Notes: generated by a model from the sequence alone, not told the origin. Numbered from the stretch's first letter, positions 28,755-37,953 are shown. The stretch is 64,000 nucleotides of DNA from Methylocapsa aurea (GCF_000746085.1 NZ_JQKO01000008.1:124001-188000), one strand, 5' to 3'. Numbers and translations are program-made.

Positions 28755-29279
28755 CTACCGGGCAAGACAGACTTGTGCGAAATCGCGCCAATTCCTGTCT
28801 GTCGCGGCTCCCGACGCTTTCATTTCCTGCCATTCGAGGCCGCAAGCATGCATCCGCTCCCTTGACGCGGCCGGCAAGTTTCGCGGCAAGGCCGGCGCAC
28901 TCGGCGCTGGCGCTGTGGCCGGGGGCGTTAATGGCGTAGTCGGAACTGACGGCGCCAAAGCAGGGAGATTCGCGGTTGAAGGGACGGCGCCGAGGTTTGG
29001 AGGGCGCGCCGGCGGCAGGGGCGCCGTAACGGGAAGCTTCGTCTTGCTGGAGTCGCCTGGGGTTTGAGCGAGAGTTGGCGCCGACATGGTCGCGGCGAGG
29101 CTGAACGCTGCGATGACGCGGGCACAGGCAGAGCCACCGCCCGAGCGTTTTCGAACGAAGCAGACGCCGGTTCGCGCTAAGAAAATGCGACAAAATAGAG
29201 AGCCAGAGCTACTTTCCGATTCTAAGGAATCTGAAAGCGCGCAAGCGCGAGACCGCGAATGCACGAGCATTCCTTTCAT
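28755..29279 (-). CDS. Secreted Pro/Ala-rich protein with C-terminal Cys-Trp-Trp-Cys motif
   Basis: The core is an export signal (ARVIAAFSLAATMSAPTLAQ), a Pro/Ala/Thr-rich linker of about 60 residues and a 35-residue end with C-x3-W-x2-MK-x2-G-x6-WR-x-F-x3-C. That spacing recurs in small secreted proteins of Hyphomicrobiales, function unknown. The start is problematic. Between the signal and the nearest upstream ATG or GTG codons (29279, 29270, 29264) the frame passes through a family A mosaic repeat (29143-29240). Either the first ~45 residues are repeat-encoded, or a non-standard start is used, or the gene lost its start. ATG 29087 would remove most of the signal. Confidence 0.6.
   Translation of the reverse strand: MKGMLVHSRSRACALSDSLESESSSGSLFCRIFLARTGVCFVRKRSGGGSACARVIAAFSLAATMSAPTLAQTPGDSSKTKLPVTAPLPPARPPNLGAVPSTANLPALAPSVPTTPLTPPATAPAPSAPALPRNLPAASRERMHACGLEWQEMKASGAATDRNWRDFAQVCLAR
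29143..29240. repeat. Mosaic repeat, family A copy 2
   Basis: GAGCGTTTTCGAACGAAGCA, GCCGGTTCGCGCTAAGAAAA, TGCGACAAAATA and GAATCTGAAAGCGC match the family consensus. It overlaps the 5' part of the reading frame of the secreted protein at 28755-29279. Confidence 0.8.
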
Positions 29280-29518
29280 GGTGTTCGAACGCATCCTGTC
29301 CACATTACATAAGTCCGATTGATCCCGAATCGGAATTTCGCGCTTCCAAGAGAGCAGGTTCGAGCGGCGTTTCAGGGATCGGAAAGCGCTCAAGAGCCTT
29401 GCTGTCCCGCCAATCGTAGGCTTGGCCGCTCCGGTCGCAAACGGCCTCCAAGGAAGTTGGGATCAGAGGCGCTGGCTGGCCGATTGCCGATTCGGCTTTC
29501 AATGCGCCGGCGCAGGGC

Positions 29519-29612
29519 TGGCGGAGACGGAGGGATTCGAACCCTCGATAGGGCTTTACAACCCTATAACGGTTTAGCAAACCGCCGCCTTCAGCCTCTC
29601 GGCCACGTCTCC
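29519..29612 (-). tRNA. tRNA-Ser (anticodon GCU)
   Basis: On the minus strand the acceptor stem GGAGACG pairs with CGTCTCC. The anticodon loop TTGCTAA gives GCU (codons AGC/AGU). A long variable arm (ATAGGGT...AGCCCTAT) marks a class II serine tRNA, and the T loop reads GGTTCGAATCC. Discriminator G and a genomically encoded CCA (29519-29521) follow. This is an ordinary tRNA gene; the region up to the porin promoter shows no gene. Confidence 0.95.
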
Positions 29613-29851
29613 GAACATGCAGGAACGGCTATTTTGGCCGTCGCCCAGATGATGTTCGACATATGCCCGAGCCTCGAGCCGAAGGCAAGGCCCTCTGCGA
29701 CGGCCAGCGTCAGTCTTCCAGTTGCAGCAAAGTCACACCCGTTAAGCGAGTGCTAGGAGGCGCTTAAAACACGTTTTACCGAACGCGAAGCGCAGCTATT
29801 GTGCGTTTGCGAACGGGGGCCAACCCGATCGTGACCCGGATAGAGCGCCCA

Positions 29852-29880
29852 TTGGCGGCCAAGGCCGTCTGGTTTATAAT
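29852..29880 (+). promoter_or_regulatory. Strong promoter of the porin gene
   Basis: TTGGCG (29852-29857) and a perfect TATAAT (29875-29880) are separated by 17 bases. Transcription would leave a leader of about 130 bases before ATG 30018. The rest of the 405-bp gap after the tRNA holds no gene. Confidence 0.75.
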
Positions 29881-30017
29881 TTGTTTTAATCCGGGGCAAA
29901 GAGGGGATGCGGGGAATGCTTGCCAAACACCATCGCCGTGAAGCCATCCTGGGATGCGCCTTTTCCGCGACGGCCGGCAGACCTCATCCGATTGGGTCTT
30001 TACAACGGAGATTAGAG

Positions 30018-31622
30018 ATGAAGCTCGTCAAGGGCCTTTTACTTGGATCGGCTGCGGCCCTGGTGAGCGTGGGAAGCGCCCAGGCTGCCGACCTTCCGAC
30101 GCATAAAGCCGCGCCGGTTGAATATGTCCGCATTTGCGACGCTTACGGCGCCGGTTTCTTCTATATTCCCGGCACGGACACCTGTCTGAAAATCGGCGGC
30201 ATGGTGCTCGGCGAATTCCGCGGGTTCAACCCGTCCTACCAAATCTCGGGCGCGAGCTTCTATGGCCAGGGCACGCGGCGCCAGCAGACGGTAAACGGCT
30301 TCGCCTTCAATGGTTATGGACCATCCGCGGGCCAATATACCAACCATCGCGAGCGTGACGCCACGCATTTCAACGCCTTGGGCCGCGTCGAACTCGACGC
30401 CAGAAATGCGACGCCTTGGGGCACGTTGCGCGCGTTCCTGCGCGTCGACTCCTACTGGGGATCGGGCGGCAACTCATCGACCGGCGCTCTCGGAGGCATC
30501 GCCTTCAACACGACCGCGGCGAACAGGCAGGCGCGCGAGACGACGATCATCAACAAGGCCTTCATTCAATTTGCCGGCTTGACCGCAGGCCGCGCCCAAT
30601 CGATGTTCGATTTCTACGCGGACGCCTATAACTTCGCCGGCTTGCGCGGCTCCAACGCCACTGTCGGCTTGCTCTCCTATACGGCGACCTTCGGCGGCGG
30701 CTTCTCGGCGACGCTGTCCTTCGAAGACCAGGCCTCGCGTCGGGCTGCGGTCCTCAGCACGCTCGCGAGCCTGCCGGGACAGGACCCGCTCAATATCGGG
30801 GGCATCACCGCGAGCTCTTTCCAGGGCAATCCGGGGGGAGCGCGGGTTCCGGACATTGTCGGCAATCTTCGCTATGACGACAAATGGGGCTCCGTGCAAG
30901 TCTCGGCGGCGGCGCATCAAGTCAACGCCAGCCTGTTCGCGAACACTGCCACGGCGAACCCGCCGACGGCCGTTTCGACCTATGCCTATCCGGCCTTGAC
31001 GAGCAATTCCTACGGGTTCGCGGTGCAGGGCGGCATTAATTTGAAGATGGATTACCTGGCGCCCGGAGATCAGCTCTGGTTGCAGGCCGCCTATGAGAAA
31101 GGCGCCTACGGCTATATCGCCGGCAATAACCTCGGCTTCAATTACAACGCCGTCAACGCCAACAGGTTCTATGGCGCCGGCTTCACGCCGATGGACTATA
31201 GCTATGGATGGGATCCGCAGATCAATGCCGACTGCGTTTTCACCGCCAGCGGCTCGTGCGAAAAGCAATGGGGCTGGGACGTCACCGGCGCATTCCGCCA
31301 CTACTGGATCCCGACTTTGAGTTCCTCGCTGTTCGGCTCCTATCAGGAAGTCCATTATTCCGGCAACGCCCTCGCCGGTTTCGGCGGCGCGGTGGGCGTC
31401 GCCAACCTCAAAGAGTCGCGGGTCGGCACCAATCTCGTGTGGACGCCGATCAAGGGCTTCAATATCGGCACCGAGTTCATGTATATCCGTCTGGAGCAGA
31501 CGCGCCCGGTTGGTCTCGCTCCGGATTATGGAGTGGGCAGCCTGAGCAACGCCGGCTTGCCGACCTTCCGGCCGGTTCAAAGCGAGTATGAAGGGCGCCT
31601 GCGCGTTCAGCGCTCTTTCTGA
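30018..31622 (+). CDS. Porin (Porin_2 family, Hyphomicrobiales type)
   Basis: The 534-residue outer-membrane protein starts at ATG 30018 with GGAG nearby. The signal peptide MKLVKGLLLGSAAALVSVGS is cleaved before AADLP. The mature protein opens with the Porin_2 sequence EYVRICDAYGAGFFYIPGTD and TCLKIGGMVLGEFR, which has the paired cysteines typical of the family. It ends in an aromatic residue (RLRVQRSF) required by the BAM machinery. It should form a 16-stranded general porin trimer. It is strongly expressed by appearance: good promoter, good ribosome site, own terminator at 31674-31706. Confidence 0.95.
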   Translation: MKLVKGLLLGSAAALVSVGSAQAADLPTHKAAPVEYVRICDAYGAGFFYIPGTDTCLKIGGMVLGEFRGFNPSYQISGASFYGQGTRRQQTVNGFAFNGYGPSAGQYTNHRERDATHFNALGRVELDARNATPWGTLRAFLRVDSYWGSGGNSSTGALGGIAFNTTAANRQARETTIINKAFIQFAGLTAGRAQSMFDFYADAYNFAGLRGSNATVGLLSYTATFGGGFSATLSFEDQASRRAAVLSTLASLPGQDPLNIGGITASSFQGNPGGARVPDIVGNLRYDDKWGSVQVSAAAHQVNASLFANTATANPPTAVSTYAYPALTSNSYGFAVQGGINLKMDYLAPGDQLWLQAAYEKGAYGYIAGNNLGFNYNAVNANRFYGAGFTPMDYSYGWDPQINADCVFTASGSCEKQWGWDVTGAFRHYWIPTLSSSLFGSYQEVHYSGNALAGFGGAVGVANLKESRVGTNLVWTPIKGFNIGTEFMYIRLEQTRPVGLAPDYGVGSLSNAGLPTFRPVQSEYEGRLRVQRSF

Positions 31623-31673
31623 CCGTCCAAGGGCATCCTCAGGATCTTTTCCTGACAACAATATTCTAGATGA

Positions 31674-31706
31674 GAGCCCGGCGTCGCAAGCGCCGGGCTC
31701 TTTTTG
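31674..31706 (+). terminator. Rho-independent terminator of the porin gene
   Basis: GAGCCCGGCG and CGCCGGGCTC form a perfect 10-bp stem with a seven-base loop, followed directly by TTTTT. Confidence 0.93.
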
Positions 31707-31710
31707 AATA

Positions 31711-31812
31711 GGGTGCTTTCGAGTGAAGTGGATGCGGGTTCGCGTTAAAGAAAATGCGATAGAAGAAGGCGTTAAATCTGCTTTCTGATTTCTTCCGGAT
31801 CCGAAGGCGCGC
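31711..31812. repeat. Mosaic repeat, family A copy 3
   Basis: GTGCTTTCGAGTGAAGTGGA, GGGTTCGCGTTAAAGAAAAT, GCGATAGAAGAA and GCTTTCTGAT match the family in the same orientation as 29143-29240. It lies five bases after the porin terminator, between convergent genes; no gene lies in the rest of the gap to rplI. Confidence 0.8.
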
Positions 31813-31956
31813 GAGGGTCGCGGCGCGCACCGGCATCAAATAAAAAAAGCTCATTCCTGTTTCCAGAAAAGAGCTTCATGAATTTATTTCCTGTAATGCG
31901 TAAACGTAGGCTGGGAGTTCCCCTACGTCCGTCCAGGCCTCGCCCGGCGCTTCGCG

Positions 31957-32526
31957 TCAGCGATCGCCGAGGCTGCCGCCGGCGTCGGCCAGCGCGGCGC
32001 CGACTTCAAGACCGAGATCGTCCATCGTGGTTTCCTCGACGACGTTCATCTCTTCGCCCTTTGCCTGACGTTCGGCCTCGACTGCCGAACGGGCGACATT
32101 GACGCTGATCGACGCGACGATTTCCGGGTGCAGATGCACCGGAACTTCATGCAGCCCAATCGACTTGATCGGCGTCCGAAGCACGATCTGATTGCGATTG
32201 GCGCTGAACCCGCCCGCGCTGATCGCATCGGCGATATCGCGTGGGGACACCGAGCCGTAAAGATGGCCCGTTTCACCCGCTTGGCGAATGACGACGAAGA
32301 TCTGGCCGTTGAGCTTTTCGGCGATGGCGGCGGCTTCGTTCTTTGATTCGAGATTGCGCGTCTCGAGCTGGGCGCGCTGCCCTTCGAACCGACTCTTATT
32401 CGCCTCGGTGGCGCGCAACGCCTTCCCGCCGGGCAGCAGAAAATTACGCGCGTAGCCATCCTTCACGCGAACCGTATCGCCCATCTGCCCGAGTTTGGCG
32501 ACGCGTTCGAGCAAAATAACTTCCAT
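31957..32526 (-). CDS. rplI: 50S ribosomal protein L9
   Basis: The 189-residue protein begins [19 protein letters not shown] and carries [20 protein letters not shown], the L9 N-terminal signature. The C-terminal domain follows ([16 protein letters not shown] and [11 protein letters not shown]). A tail of about 40 residues rich in acidic residues extends beyond E. coli L9, as in other alphaproteobacteria. It is the last gene of the minus-strand rpsF-rpsR-DUF2232-rplI cluster, 24 bp after the DUF2232 gene. Confidence 0.98.
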   Translation of the reverse strand: MEVILLERVAKLGQMGDTVRVKDGYARNFLLPGGKALRATEANKSRFEGQRAQLETRNLESKNEAAAIAEKLNGQIFVVIRQAGETGHLYGSVSPRDIADAISAGGFSANRNQIVLRTPIKSIGLHEVPVHLHPEIVASISVNVARSAVEAERQAKGEEMNVVEETTMDDLGLEVGAALADAGGSLGDR

Positions 32527-32550
32527 TGCAAATATCCTTCAGGGTTGTTT

Positions 32551-33618
32551 TCAAAGCTTTGAAGCGGCCGCCTTCGCCTTGCGCTGGCGCAGGGAGAAGG
32601 CGGCCTCGATAAGGCCGATCAAGGTGAGTAGGATGAGAGGCCACGGCATCAAGAGGATGATCGCGAAATAGATTGCGATCAGCAGCGGCGTCCGGATTCG
32701 CGCGCCGCGCGATAAGTCATGCATGACAGCGAGGCCTTGCAAGGCGAAGCCCATGCCGAGGGCGGCGGCGACGATGGCGCTGATGAGGCCAGGCAACGCG
32801 CCCAAGAAAGAAGCGCCGACCGCGGTGGCGAAGACCAAGGCGTACATCCGAGGCAATTGCAATTCGCGCGCTATGTCGGGCCAGGGACGCGGTAGCCGGC
32901 CCGAAACCTCCGCAACGCGTCCCGCCAGCCACAGGTTGGCCATCAGCATCACAAGGCTCGACGCCGCCATCGCAGGCGCCGCCGCGAGCACAATGAGCCG
33001 CGCAATCGCGTGAAGATGGATCCCGGCCGGCAGACTGGGATTTTCGCCGACGATGCGCTCCAGGACGGGCGTCACCTCCTTCACGGCGCGCTCTATCACT
33101 GCTTCAAGCGGGCCATGACGGAAGGTGACGTAGATCGCGGCGGCGACGGCGATCGTGGCGGATATGGCGACTGCATAGGTCAATATCCGCTCAAGCGGAA
33201 AATACTCCCGCGCAAAAGACCTTGCCGCCGCCGAACTTATCGTCCAGGGCGCGTTGCCCTTTATCCGGCTCAATGCGGCGAGAAAGCTCAGCCACAAAGC
33301 GGGCAATCCAAGGCTGAGGGCAAAGATCAAAGCCGCGAGGCCCGCTTCGTCGACGCCTCTGGTCCAGGGTCCATGCCGCATCTGTGCGATCGCGAGCGCA
33401 AAGACCGTGACGGAGGCGGCGATGGCGGCGCCGATGCCGGCAGTGCGTCCGAACCCAAGCATCGCGATCATGATTGGAAGCGGCGAAAGATAGGCGAGCG
33501 CCGTGGCGAGGAAGGTCGCCTGATGCGTGAGGCTGAATAAGACCCCCGCGGCGATTCCGGCGCCGGCCGCGACGGCGTAAGGCTTGCCGCGTGTTAAGAA
33601 GAACTGCGTCCTCATCAT
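32551..33618 (-). CDS. DUF2232 multi-pass membrane protein
   Basis: The 355-residue protein has about eight hydrophobic helices and opens with FFLTRGKPYAVAAGAGIAAG. The arrangement matches DUF2232, whose function is unknown; distant relatives in Firmicutes (YybS) also sit beside rplI or rpsF-ssb-rpsR. Start is ATG 33618 or 33615. It lies between rpsR and rplI, the standard alphaproteobacterial position. A 296-bp gap separates it from rpsR, with a small inverted repeat at 33748-33779 and no gene. Confidence 0.88.
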   Translation of the reverse strand: MMRTQFFLTRGKPYAVAAGAGIAAGVLFSLTHQATFLATALAYLSPLPIMIAMLGFGRTAGIGAAIAASVTVFALAIAQMRHGPWTRGVDEAGLAALIFALSLGLPALWLSFLAALSRIKGNAPWTISSAAARSFAREYFPLERILTYAVAISATIAVAAAIYVTFRHGPLEAVIERAVKEVTPVLERIVGENPSLPAGIHLHAIARLIVLAAAPAMAASSLVMLMANLWLAGRVAEVSGRLPRPWPDIARELQLPRMYALVFATAVGASFLGALPGLISAIVAAALGMGFALQGLAVMHDLSRGARIRTPLLIAIYFAIILLMPWPLILLTLIGLIEAAFSLRQRKAKAAASKL

Positions 33619-33747
33619 GCCCTGCTGTCCCGCTGGTAACGGCGGTTAGGGGCGGGTCGGAAACCTGCGCCTCCGCTCGTCCCAACAAAACCATCCGGCG
33701 CTCCCGGATGGCGATTGAATATGCCCGGTATTGGACGGCAAAACCCT

Positions 33748-33779
33748 AGAGCATTTCCCGTCTTGGAGAAAGATGCTCT
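33748..33779. repeat. Short inverted repeat between rpsR and the DUF2232 gene
   Basis: AGAGCAT (33748-33754) and ATGCTCT (33773-33779) flank TTCCCGTCTTGGAGAAAG. The GAGCAT edge is shared with the larger families A, B and C, so this is probably a reduced member. Confidence 0.5.
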
Positions 33780-33914
33780 GGACCGGCCGCCGCTTGCGCG
33801 GCGATCAGGCAGAATATTCATGCGGCGGCCAAGCGAGGAGGGCCGCCCCCGACAACGAAGCAGATCCGAACAGAAACCTAACGCGCGCATCAGAGAGAAT
33901 GCGCGCTTCCAGGT

Positions 33915-34157
33915 TCAGCGGATCACATAAGGCAGCAATCCGAGAAAGCGGGCGCGTTTGATCGCCTGCGCGAGTTCGCGCTGCTTCTTGGCCGAAACCG
34001 CCGTGATGCGCGAGGGAACGATCTTGCCGCGCTCGGAAATATAGCGCGACAGGAGACGGGTGTCCTTGTAATCGATCTTCGGCGCGCTCGGACCCGAGAA
34101 GGGGCAAGTCTTGCGGCGGCGAAAGAACGGCCGGCGGGGCGCTGCGGGAGTGACCAT
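33915..34157 (-). CDS. rpsR: 30S ribosomal protein S18
   Basis: The 80-residue protein has the S18 core [20 protein letters not shown] and [20 protein letters not shown], ending [14 protein letters not shown]. The basic N-terminus carries a RRKTCPFSG segment. Its start overlaps the rpsF stop by one base, so the two are translationally coupled. Confidence 0.98.
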   Translation of the reverse strand: MVTPAAPRRPFFRRRKTCPFSGPSAPKIDYKDTRLLSRYISERGKIVPSRITAVSAKKQRELAQAIKRARFLGLLPYVIR

Positions 34158-34606
34158 CAGAAGCCGCCTTCTTCGTTCGAGATCGATTCGTCGCGGGGGC
34201 GTCTCGGGCCGCGATCGCCACGGTCCGGCCTCGGGCCGCGCCCGCGATCGCCGCGGTCGGGACGGTCGCCGCGATCGTCGTCATCGCGCTTGCGCATCAT
34301 CACCGATTGGCCCTGTTCGAGCGTCTCAACCCGGATCGTGATAAAGCGGATAACGTCCTCATTGATGCTGATCTGCCGCTCCATCTCGGTGAGCGCGGCG
34401 GCCGGAGCATCGATGTTCAGCAGCGAGAAATGCGCCTTGCGGTTCTTCTTGATCCGATAGGCGAGGGACTTCACGCCCCAATATTCCACCTTCTCGATCT
34501 TGCCGCCGAAGGATTCAATGACGGTTTTCATTTGCTCGGTCAGCGCTTCCACCTGCTGGGCGGAAATATCCTGACGAGCAAGATAGATATGCTCGTAAAG
34601 AGCCAT
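34157..34606 (-). CDS. rpsF: 30S ribosomal protein S6
   Basis: The protein is 149 residues from ATG 34606; the frame is open upstream but the S6 sequence begins [15 protein letters not shown]. The S6 fold is present ([31 protein letters not shown]). The last 45 residues are an Arg/Asp/Gly-rich tail with repeated RPDRGDRG units. In E. coli the S6 tail is polyglutamylated; here the tail is of mixed charge. S6 pairs with S18 on the 30S platform. The 384 bp upstream (34607-34990) must hold the operon promoter, but I see no clear -35/-10 pair and no gene. Confidence 0.97.
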   Translation of the reverse strand: MALYEHIYLARQDISAQQVEALTEQMKTVIESFGGKIEKVEYWGVKSLAYRIKKNRKAHFSLLNIDAPAAALTEMERQISINEDVIRFITIRVETLEQGQSVMMRKRDDDDRGDRPDRGDRGRGPRPDRGDRGPRRPRDESISNEEGGF

Positions 34607-34990
34607 GGTTCTTGCCTTTCCCAAATGATCGCGCTGCTTCGGCGCAGAGCCCTTCGAGCCCTGGAAAGGCTCGAGCAGACAAACGAAGGCGGAGACAGTG
34701 GAAAACGGATCGAAAAGATCCTGCCCGCCTGGGCGAGCTTCCCGTTTAGCCCCCGGCCGAAGCCGCGAAACGCGCGTTATACCCGGATTTAGCTCATAAG
34801 CAAGGCGCGTTCGAGCGCTACGCAGCGATTTGCCGCTAATACATCTGTTTAGCTTGCTTCGGCTCGGCGCCGCAGGGCGCAGCCGGGTCGGCGAGCCTTG
34901 CGTCAGGCGCTTCAAGAGCCGCAGGCGCCGATCCTCCGGAAATCCTGCGCCAAGCAAAAAGGACGTCTTGGCTGACGCGGCTTGCCGCGG

Positions 34991-35407
34991 TCAGATGCAG
35001 GGGCCCCATTCGCCGCTGGCGTAGACGCGCCAGGATTTCAATCCGGCCTTGGCGACGACGATCCGGCCGGTCTTCGCCATCGCGACAAGATGCTTGAAGA
35101 CAAGCGGCGTGCGCCAGGCTAGCGGCTTTGCCGGGTCGCAAACCGCGCGATATTCATCGCTGTCGGGATCTTCCATCAAGATCGCGCCGACCCGATCCGG
35201 CCGTAATTGGGAGCCAAGGCCGCGGTCGCCTTTCCAGAGACATTCGTAGTCGCGGCAAATGTCCGGACGGGTCGCATAGACGCCGCAGCCGCCGCCCGCG
35301 CGGCAATGTTCGCACAACGCGCCGGCAGGCTTCGCCAATTGCGTGATCTCCAGCGCCTTGCAGCAGAAGCTACAGTCGCCGCAGGCTTTTCCGGGAATGG
35401 CCAGCAT
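34991..35407 (-). CDS. YkgJ family cysteine cluster protein
   Basis: The 138-residue protein starts at ATG 35407; the frame is open upstream through a palindromic repeat, which is not part of the gene. The N-terminal cysteine cluster CGDCSFCCKAL, then CEHC, GGGCGVYATRPDICRDYECL, is the zinc/iron-chelating signature of the YkgJ (Fe-S or Zn cluster) family. The role is unknown. The rest (AMAKTGRIVVAKAGLKSWRV) is a small beta-rich end. It stands alone between a family B repeat and the rpsF operon. Confidence 0.85.
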   Translation of the reverse strand: MLAIPGKACGDCSFCCKALEITQLAKPAGALCEHCRAGGGCGVYATRPDICRDYECLWKGDRGLGSQLRPDRVGAILMEDPDSDEYRAVCDPAKPLAWRTPLVFKHLVAMAKTGRIVVAKAGLKSWRVYASGEWGPCI

Positions 35408-35440
35408 TGAATTCGCGCCTCGCGATCGTCCTTGATTCGC

Positions 35441-35558
35441 TAGAGCATATTCCGAACAGATTGGTTCAATCTGTTCGACGAGAATATGCTCAGATTCTTT
35501 AGGGCTGGAGCGATTTCTGATCAATCGAATGACTCCATTCGATCGGAAAGCGCTCGAG
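35441..35558. repeat. Palindromic intergenic repeat, family B copy 2
   Basis: It matches 20080-20193 almost base for base, including GAGCATATTCCGAACAGATT, the inverse copy broken by a small insertion (CTGTTCGACGAGAATATGC), and GATCGGAAAGCGCTCGAG at the end. The remaining part of the gap (35559-35751) carries no gene. Confidence 0.85.
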
Positions 35559-35751
35559 GATCATATGTTGATCTGGCGACGCGCCGGCGCAAGCGGAATC
35601 GAAATTAGGGAGCCGAGGTCCCCGACTGCAATCTTTGGGCGATCATTGGCCATGCGACTTGGAGCGACGCGTCTGGCTGCGGCTTTGAACGCGAAGCGGC
35701 GGCGAACCCGGTTTGGGAGTTCGCCGCCGCCAAGTGGGATTGGAAGTCTGC

Positions 35752-36522
35752 TTAGTACCGCGCGACGACCGGAGCGGCCGGGCCGCCGAACTTATAGGTC
35801 AGGCCGATGCGCGCGGTCTGCAAGGTTTCCTTTGCCGTGTGATTTGGAACGGTCGTGCCGAAGAGGACCGGAAGAGGGCCATAGGCCGCGTCATAGAAGC
35901 TCTTCGTGCCCCAGTTGTAATAGCGATATTCGGCGCGGGCCGTCCAATTGTCGGTCAGGGCATATTCGAGTCCAGCGCCGACATCCCAGCCAGGCGCGCT
36001 GGAAATGAAGTAGCGCGGCGAGGGACTTCCGGTCTGAAGCGAGTGACGGATGTCGGCATAAGCGAAGCCGCCGATGGCGTAGACCAGCAGGCGATCAAAG
36101 GTGAAGCCGACGCGAGCGTCGACGGACCCGAATTGGCGAATTGAATTTGTCGCGCTCGCGAAGGGATAAAGCGCGTCATTTCCGGTTATCCCGGAAAAAT
36201 TATACTCCGCCTGCAGGCCAAGGACGAGCGGCCCAGTCTGGATATTATAGCCAAGGTGAATGCCGCCAAAGACGCCGCTGCTCTGAAACGTTTCAGAAAG
36301 AGCAAAAAAGGCTGGGGCGTAGGGAACGGTGTTGATTGTGGTTTGGCCCCATCCGCCGCCAACCTGCACGCCGAAATAAGCGCCTGTCCAGGTGAATGCT
36401 GGCGGCGGCGGCAGCGGCTCCGGCGCGCGCAACGGAAGGTCCGCCGCCAATGCCGTTGCTCCAGCCGTAAGACAAATCCCGGCCAGTGATGCGATCAGGC
36501 GGCGCAAGAATGCTTGGTTCAT
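35752..36522 (-). CDS. Omp25/Omp31-like outer membrane beta-barrel protein
   Basis: The 256-residue protein has a signal peptide (FLRRLIASLAGICLTAGATA, cleaved near ALAAD), a Pro-rich start (LPPPPAFTWTG) and alternating barrel strands. It ends in TYKFGGPAAPVVARY with the terminal aromatic. GYNIQTGPLVLGLQAEYNFS, VDARVGFTFDRLLVYAIGGF and YALTDNWTARAEYRYYNWG are the family's conserved strands. Such proteins are major Hyphomicrobiales outer-membrane components. It is a diverged relative of the four tandem genes at 46256-50462 but stands alone and lacks their upstream motif. Confidence 0.92.
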   Translation of the reverse strand: MNQAFLRRLIASLAGICLTAGATALAADLPLRAPEPLPPPPAFTWTGAYFGVQVGGGWGQTTINTVPYAPAFFALSETFQSSGVFGGIHLGYNIQTGPLVLGLQAEYNFSGITGNDALYPFASATNSIRQFGSVDARVGFTFDRLLVYAIGGFAYADIRHSLQTGSPSPRYFISSAPGWDVGAGLEYALTDNWTARAEYRYYNWGTKSFYDAAYGPLPVLFGTTVPNHTAKETLQTARIGLTYKFGGPAAPVVARY

Positions 36523-36978
36523 GGACTTATCTCCCCGTCATTGTTTGGTTTGCTGTCGCGATAGTGTTCGTTGCTGTTCAGTCTTATCACCGCGACGCGG
36601 CGCGACAAGCTGACGACAAGGAAAATGCTGCGCTTTTGGCGCTTCTGGATGTGCAATTCCGGGACATGTTGCATTTATGTAGCGAAATCGACGGGTCGGG
36701 CCATCGCCGGGCAGGACCGGGCGCGGCCGAAGGTCGCCCCTTGCCTGTCCGAATGCGCCGCCGCATCGCCTGATGGCCGCAAGGTCTCCCTTCGCCGCTG
36801 GGCTTGTCTCCTTGTCGAATCTCTCTCTCGCTTGGAAAGGGGGTTGGATGCCCTTTGACCGCATGCGCCAGGCGCCGGCGCTTCGACTGTCGGATGAATT
36901 TGCGCGCGCGCCGCTTGACTCGCGTTTCCGGCAATGCGAGTCGCACGGTTCTGAAAAAAAGCAACAATGTGGGATGGG
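36523..36978. other. 456-bp intergenic region between divergent omp and fabD
   Basis: It must hold the promoters of both genes, but I could not pick a convincing pair. Several short open frames exist on both strands; they have no ribosome site and a composition unlike the neighbours' proteins. No repeat or hairpin stands out. Confidence 0.4.
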
Positions 36979-37953
36979 ATGCTCAAGGCTTTCATTTTTC
37001 CCGGACAAGGGTCTCAATCCGTCGGTATGGGCAAGGCTTTGGCGGAGTCGTTTCCGCAGGCCCGCGCGATTTTGGCGGAAGTCGACGAAGCGCTGGGGCA
37101 GAATCTGTCAGGGCTGATGTTCGCGGGTCCGCTCGAGGAGCTCACCCTGACCGCCAATGCGCAGCCCGCGTTGATGGCGGCGAGCTTGGCGGCCATCCGC
37201 GTGCTCGAAGCCGAGGCTGGATTGGATCTTTCCAGGGATGCTGCGTTTGTCGCCGGCCATTCGCTTGGCGAATATTCGGCGCTGGCGGCGGCCGGCTCCT
37301 TGAGCGTCGCGGCGGCTGCGAAGCTGCTGCGCGTGCGCGGCAAGGCGATGCAGGATGCCGCGCCTCAAGGCGCGGGGGCGATGGCGGCGCTGCTCGGAAT
37401 TGATTATGAGGCCGGCTTGGCGATCGCCCGGCAGGCCTCCGAGGACGCCGGCGGTGAGGTCTGTCAGGTCGCCAATGACAATGGCGGCGGCCAGATCGTC
37501 GTTTCTGGAACCCAAGCGGCGGTCCAACGCGCGATTGAGATCGCTAAGGGGAAAGGCGCCCGCCGCTCGATTCTGTTGCCGGTGTCGGCGCCGTTTCATT
37601 GCGCCTTGATGCAGCCTGCCGCCGAGGCTATGGCGGAAGCGCTGGCGAGCGTCCCCATCAAGCCTCCCTGCGTTCCGCTGGTCGCCAATGTGATCGCCGC
37701 GCCGGTGACCGACGCCGAAGAAATCCGCCGGCTGCTGGTCGACCAGGTGACGGGCGCCGTGCGCTGGCGCGAGAGCGTCGCCTTTATGGCAAGCAGGGGC
37801 GTTTCGCTGTTCGTCGAATGCGGCGCCGGAAAAGTCTTGTCCGGCCTCATCAGGCGCATCAGCGAGACGGCGGTGGGCCTTCCGGTCGGAACGCCGGCCG
37901 ATATCGCGCTTTATAAAGATCGGGATAAAGGTCAGGCCTCGAACGCGGCCTGA
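36979..37953 (+). CDS. fabD: Malonyl-CoA:ACP transacylase
   Basis: The protein is 324 residues from ATG 36979, with a G-rich ribosome site in GTGGGATGGG; ATG 36967 would add four residues. It transfers malonyl from CoA to ACP. Motifs are LKAFIFPGQGSQSVGMGKAL, the nucleophile S95 in GHSLGE, H207 in SAPFHCALM, and GKVLSGLIRR at the end. It heads a fabD-fabG-acpP-fabF-mltG cluster on the plus strand. Confidence 0.97.
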   Translation: MLKAFIFPGQGSQSVGMGKALAESFPQARAILAEVDEALGQNLSGLMFAGPLEELTLTANAQPALMAASLAAIRVLEAEAGLDLSRDAAFVAGHSLGEYSALAAAGSLSVAAAAKLLRVRGKAMQDAAPQGAGAMAALLGIDYEAGLAIARQASEDAGGEVCQVANDNGGGQIVVSGTQAAVQRAIEIAKGKGARRSILLPVSAPFHCALMQPAAEAMAEALASVPIKPPCVPLVANVIAAPVTDAEEIRRLLVDQVTGAVRWRESVAFMASRGVSLFVECGAGKVLSGLIRRISETAVGLPVGTPADIALYKDRDKGQASNAA

